From assembly GCA_022562375.1 (NCBI GenBank), contig JADFPK010000078.1, positions 1 to 7,644 of the forward strand: a DNA stretch of 7,644 nt, written 5' to 3'. The notes beneath the pieces are model-generated. The model saw only the letters and a list, made by a program, of their open reading frames with translations. It was not told the DNA's origin and made no database searches. Below, in pieces: positions 6,664-7,644 of the stretch. The DNA comes from Pseudomonadota bacterium. Lineage in GTDB: Bacteria; Pseudomonadota; Alphaproteobacteria; SMXQ01. Position 1 is the first letter of the stretch, and every line of letters begins with the position of its first letter. The position numbers were made by a program, and so were the translations under genes.

Positions 6664-7644
6664 ATGAATCGCATCTTCTCGGGCGTCCAGCCGACGGGGA
6701 ACCTGCACCTGGGGAATTACCTCGGCGCCATCCGCAACTGGGTGACGCTGCAGGAGAGCTTCGAGTGCATCTTCTGCATCGTCGATCTCCATGCCCTCAC
6801 CCAGCCTCAGGATCCCGAAGAGCTTCGCGCCCAGACCCGCGAAGTCACCGCCGCCTATCTCGCCGCCGGCATCGATGCCGAGCGCTGCGTCATCTTCAAC
6901 CAGAGCGCCGTGCCCGGACACAGCGAGCTCGCCTGGCTGTTCGCCTGCCTGACGCCGCTCGGCTGGCTCAACCGCATGACCCAGTTCAAGGAGAAGGCGG
7001 GCAAAAAGCGCGACATGGCGGGCCTCGGGCTCTACGCCTATCCGGTGCTGATGGCGTCGGACATCCTGCTCTATAAGGCGTCCCACGTGCCGGTGGGCGA
7101 AGACCAGAAGCAACATATGGAATTCTGCCGCGACATCGCCGGCGCCTTCAACCGTCAGTTCGGCGTCGATTACTTTCCCCTGCCCGAGCCCCAGATATTC
7201 GGCGAGGCGGCCCGGGTCATGAGCCTGCGCGACGGGTCCGCGAAGATGAGCAAATCCGACCCCTCGGATTATTCGCGCATCAACATGACGGACGATGCCG
7301 ATACCATCCGGACCAAGATCCGCAAGGCGCGTACCGACCCCGATCCTTTGCCCGGCACCGCCGAGGGATTGGCGGGCCGGCCCGAGGCGGCCAACCTCAT
7401 CGGCATTTACGCCTCCCTTGCCGGCATCAGCCGCGACGATGTGCTGGCCCGGTTCGAAGGCGCGATGTTCTCGGGCTTCAAGGGCGAACTCGCCGATTTG
7501 GCGGTCTCCGTACTGGGGCCGATCGGCGAAAACATGAAGCGCATCGCCAAGGACCCGGGTTACGTCGATGGCATCCTCCATCGCGGCGCCGAGCGCGCCA
7601 ACGACATCGCCCGGCGCCACCTCGCCGAGATTCACGAGATCATC
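6664..7644 (+). CDS. trpS: Tryptophanyl-tRNA synthetase (partial, C-terminal end missing)
   Basis: This class I aminoacyl-tRNA synthetase charges tRNA-Trp with tryptophan using ATP, in the cytosol. The frame is open from ATG 6664 to the window end, giving 327 residues against a usual 330-350, so only the last helix and the stop are missing. The HIGH-type signature is [12 protein letters not shown] at residues 11-22. The KMSKS loop is intact at 194-198. Asp133 in ASDILLY is the residue that recognises the tryptophan indole in bacterial TrpRS, and VGEDQKQH (144-151) is the conserved segment of the active site. AGGAG lies 9 bases before ATG. The gap to murJ is 79 bases and holds a hairpin but no clear promoter, so co-transcription with murJ is plausible. 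All catalytic motifs are normal. Confidence 0.97.
   Translation, partial: MNRIFSGVQPTGNLHLGNYLGAIRNWVTLQESFECIFCIVDLHALTQPQDPEELRAQTREVTAAYLAAGIDAERCVIFNQSAVPGHSELAWLFACLTPLGWLNRMTQFKEKAGKKRDMAGLGLYAYPVLMASDILLYKASHVPVGEDQKQHMEFCRDIAGAFNRQFGVDYFPLPEPQIFGEAARVMSLRDGSAKMSKSDPSDYSRINMTDDADTIRTKIRKARTDPDPLPGTAEGLAGRPEAANLIGIYASLAGISRDDVLARFEGAMFSGFKGELADLAVSVLGPIGENMKRIAKDPGYVDGILHRGAERANDIARRHLAEIHEII

Overview
The window is GC-rich, densely coding bacterial chromosome. It most resembles an alphaproteobacterium, plausibly near the Rhodospirillales. This rests on codon use, on the glnD-murJ-trpS gene order (from general knowledge a common arrangement in Alphaproteobacteria), and on the character of the GlnD and MurJ proteins. 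No rRNA, tRNA, CRISPR array or mobile element was seen.

Left part (1-1970) looks like a small metabolic accessory unit. A minus-strand gene cut by the left edge encodes an Asp/Glu racemase / arylmalonate decarboxylase-type protein. It keeps only the second of the two family cysteines. A 283-base divergent spacer separates it from a plus-strand gene for an FMN-dependent 2-hydroxy acid dehydrogenase/oxidase that starts at GTG behind a strong Shine-Dalgarno. The spacer holds a sigma70-like promoter for the minus-strand gene, with an inverted repeat centred on its -35 hexamer, and a second dyad just upstream of the dehydrogenase. Shared regulation and a shared 2-hydroxy acid or malonate-type pathway are inferences only.

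Right part (2116-7644) is housekeeping. glnD encodes the bifunctional PII uridylyltransferase/uridylyl-removing nitrogen sensor. murJ encodes the lipid II flippase for peptidoglycan synthesis, and trpS the tryptophanyl-tRNA synthetase, which runs off the right edge about ten residues short of a normal end. All three lie on the plus strand with gaps of 98 and 79 bases and no recognisable terminator between them, so they may be co-transcribed. A promoter with an extended -10 lies before glnD. A bulged hairpin lies directly before the trpS Shine-Dalgarno.

I see no convincing new multi-gene system. The items most worth a second look are the one-cysteine racemase/decarboxylase homologue with its near-identical in-frame 24-base repeat, the unusual FMN-phosphate-contact positions in the dehydrogenase, and the dyads in the divergent spacer.
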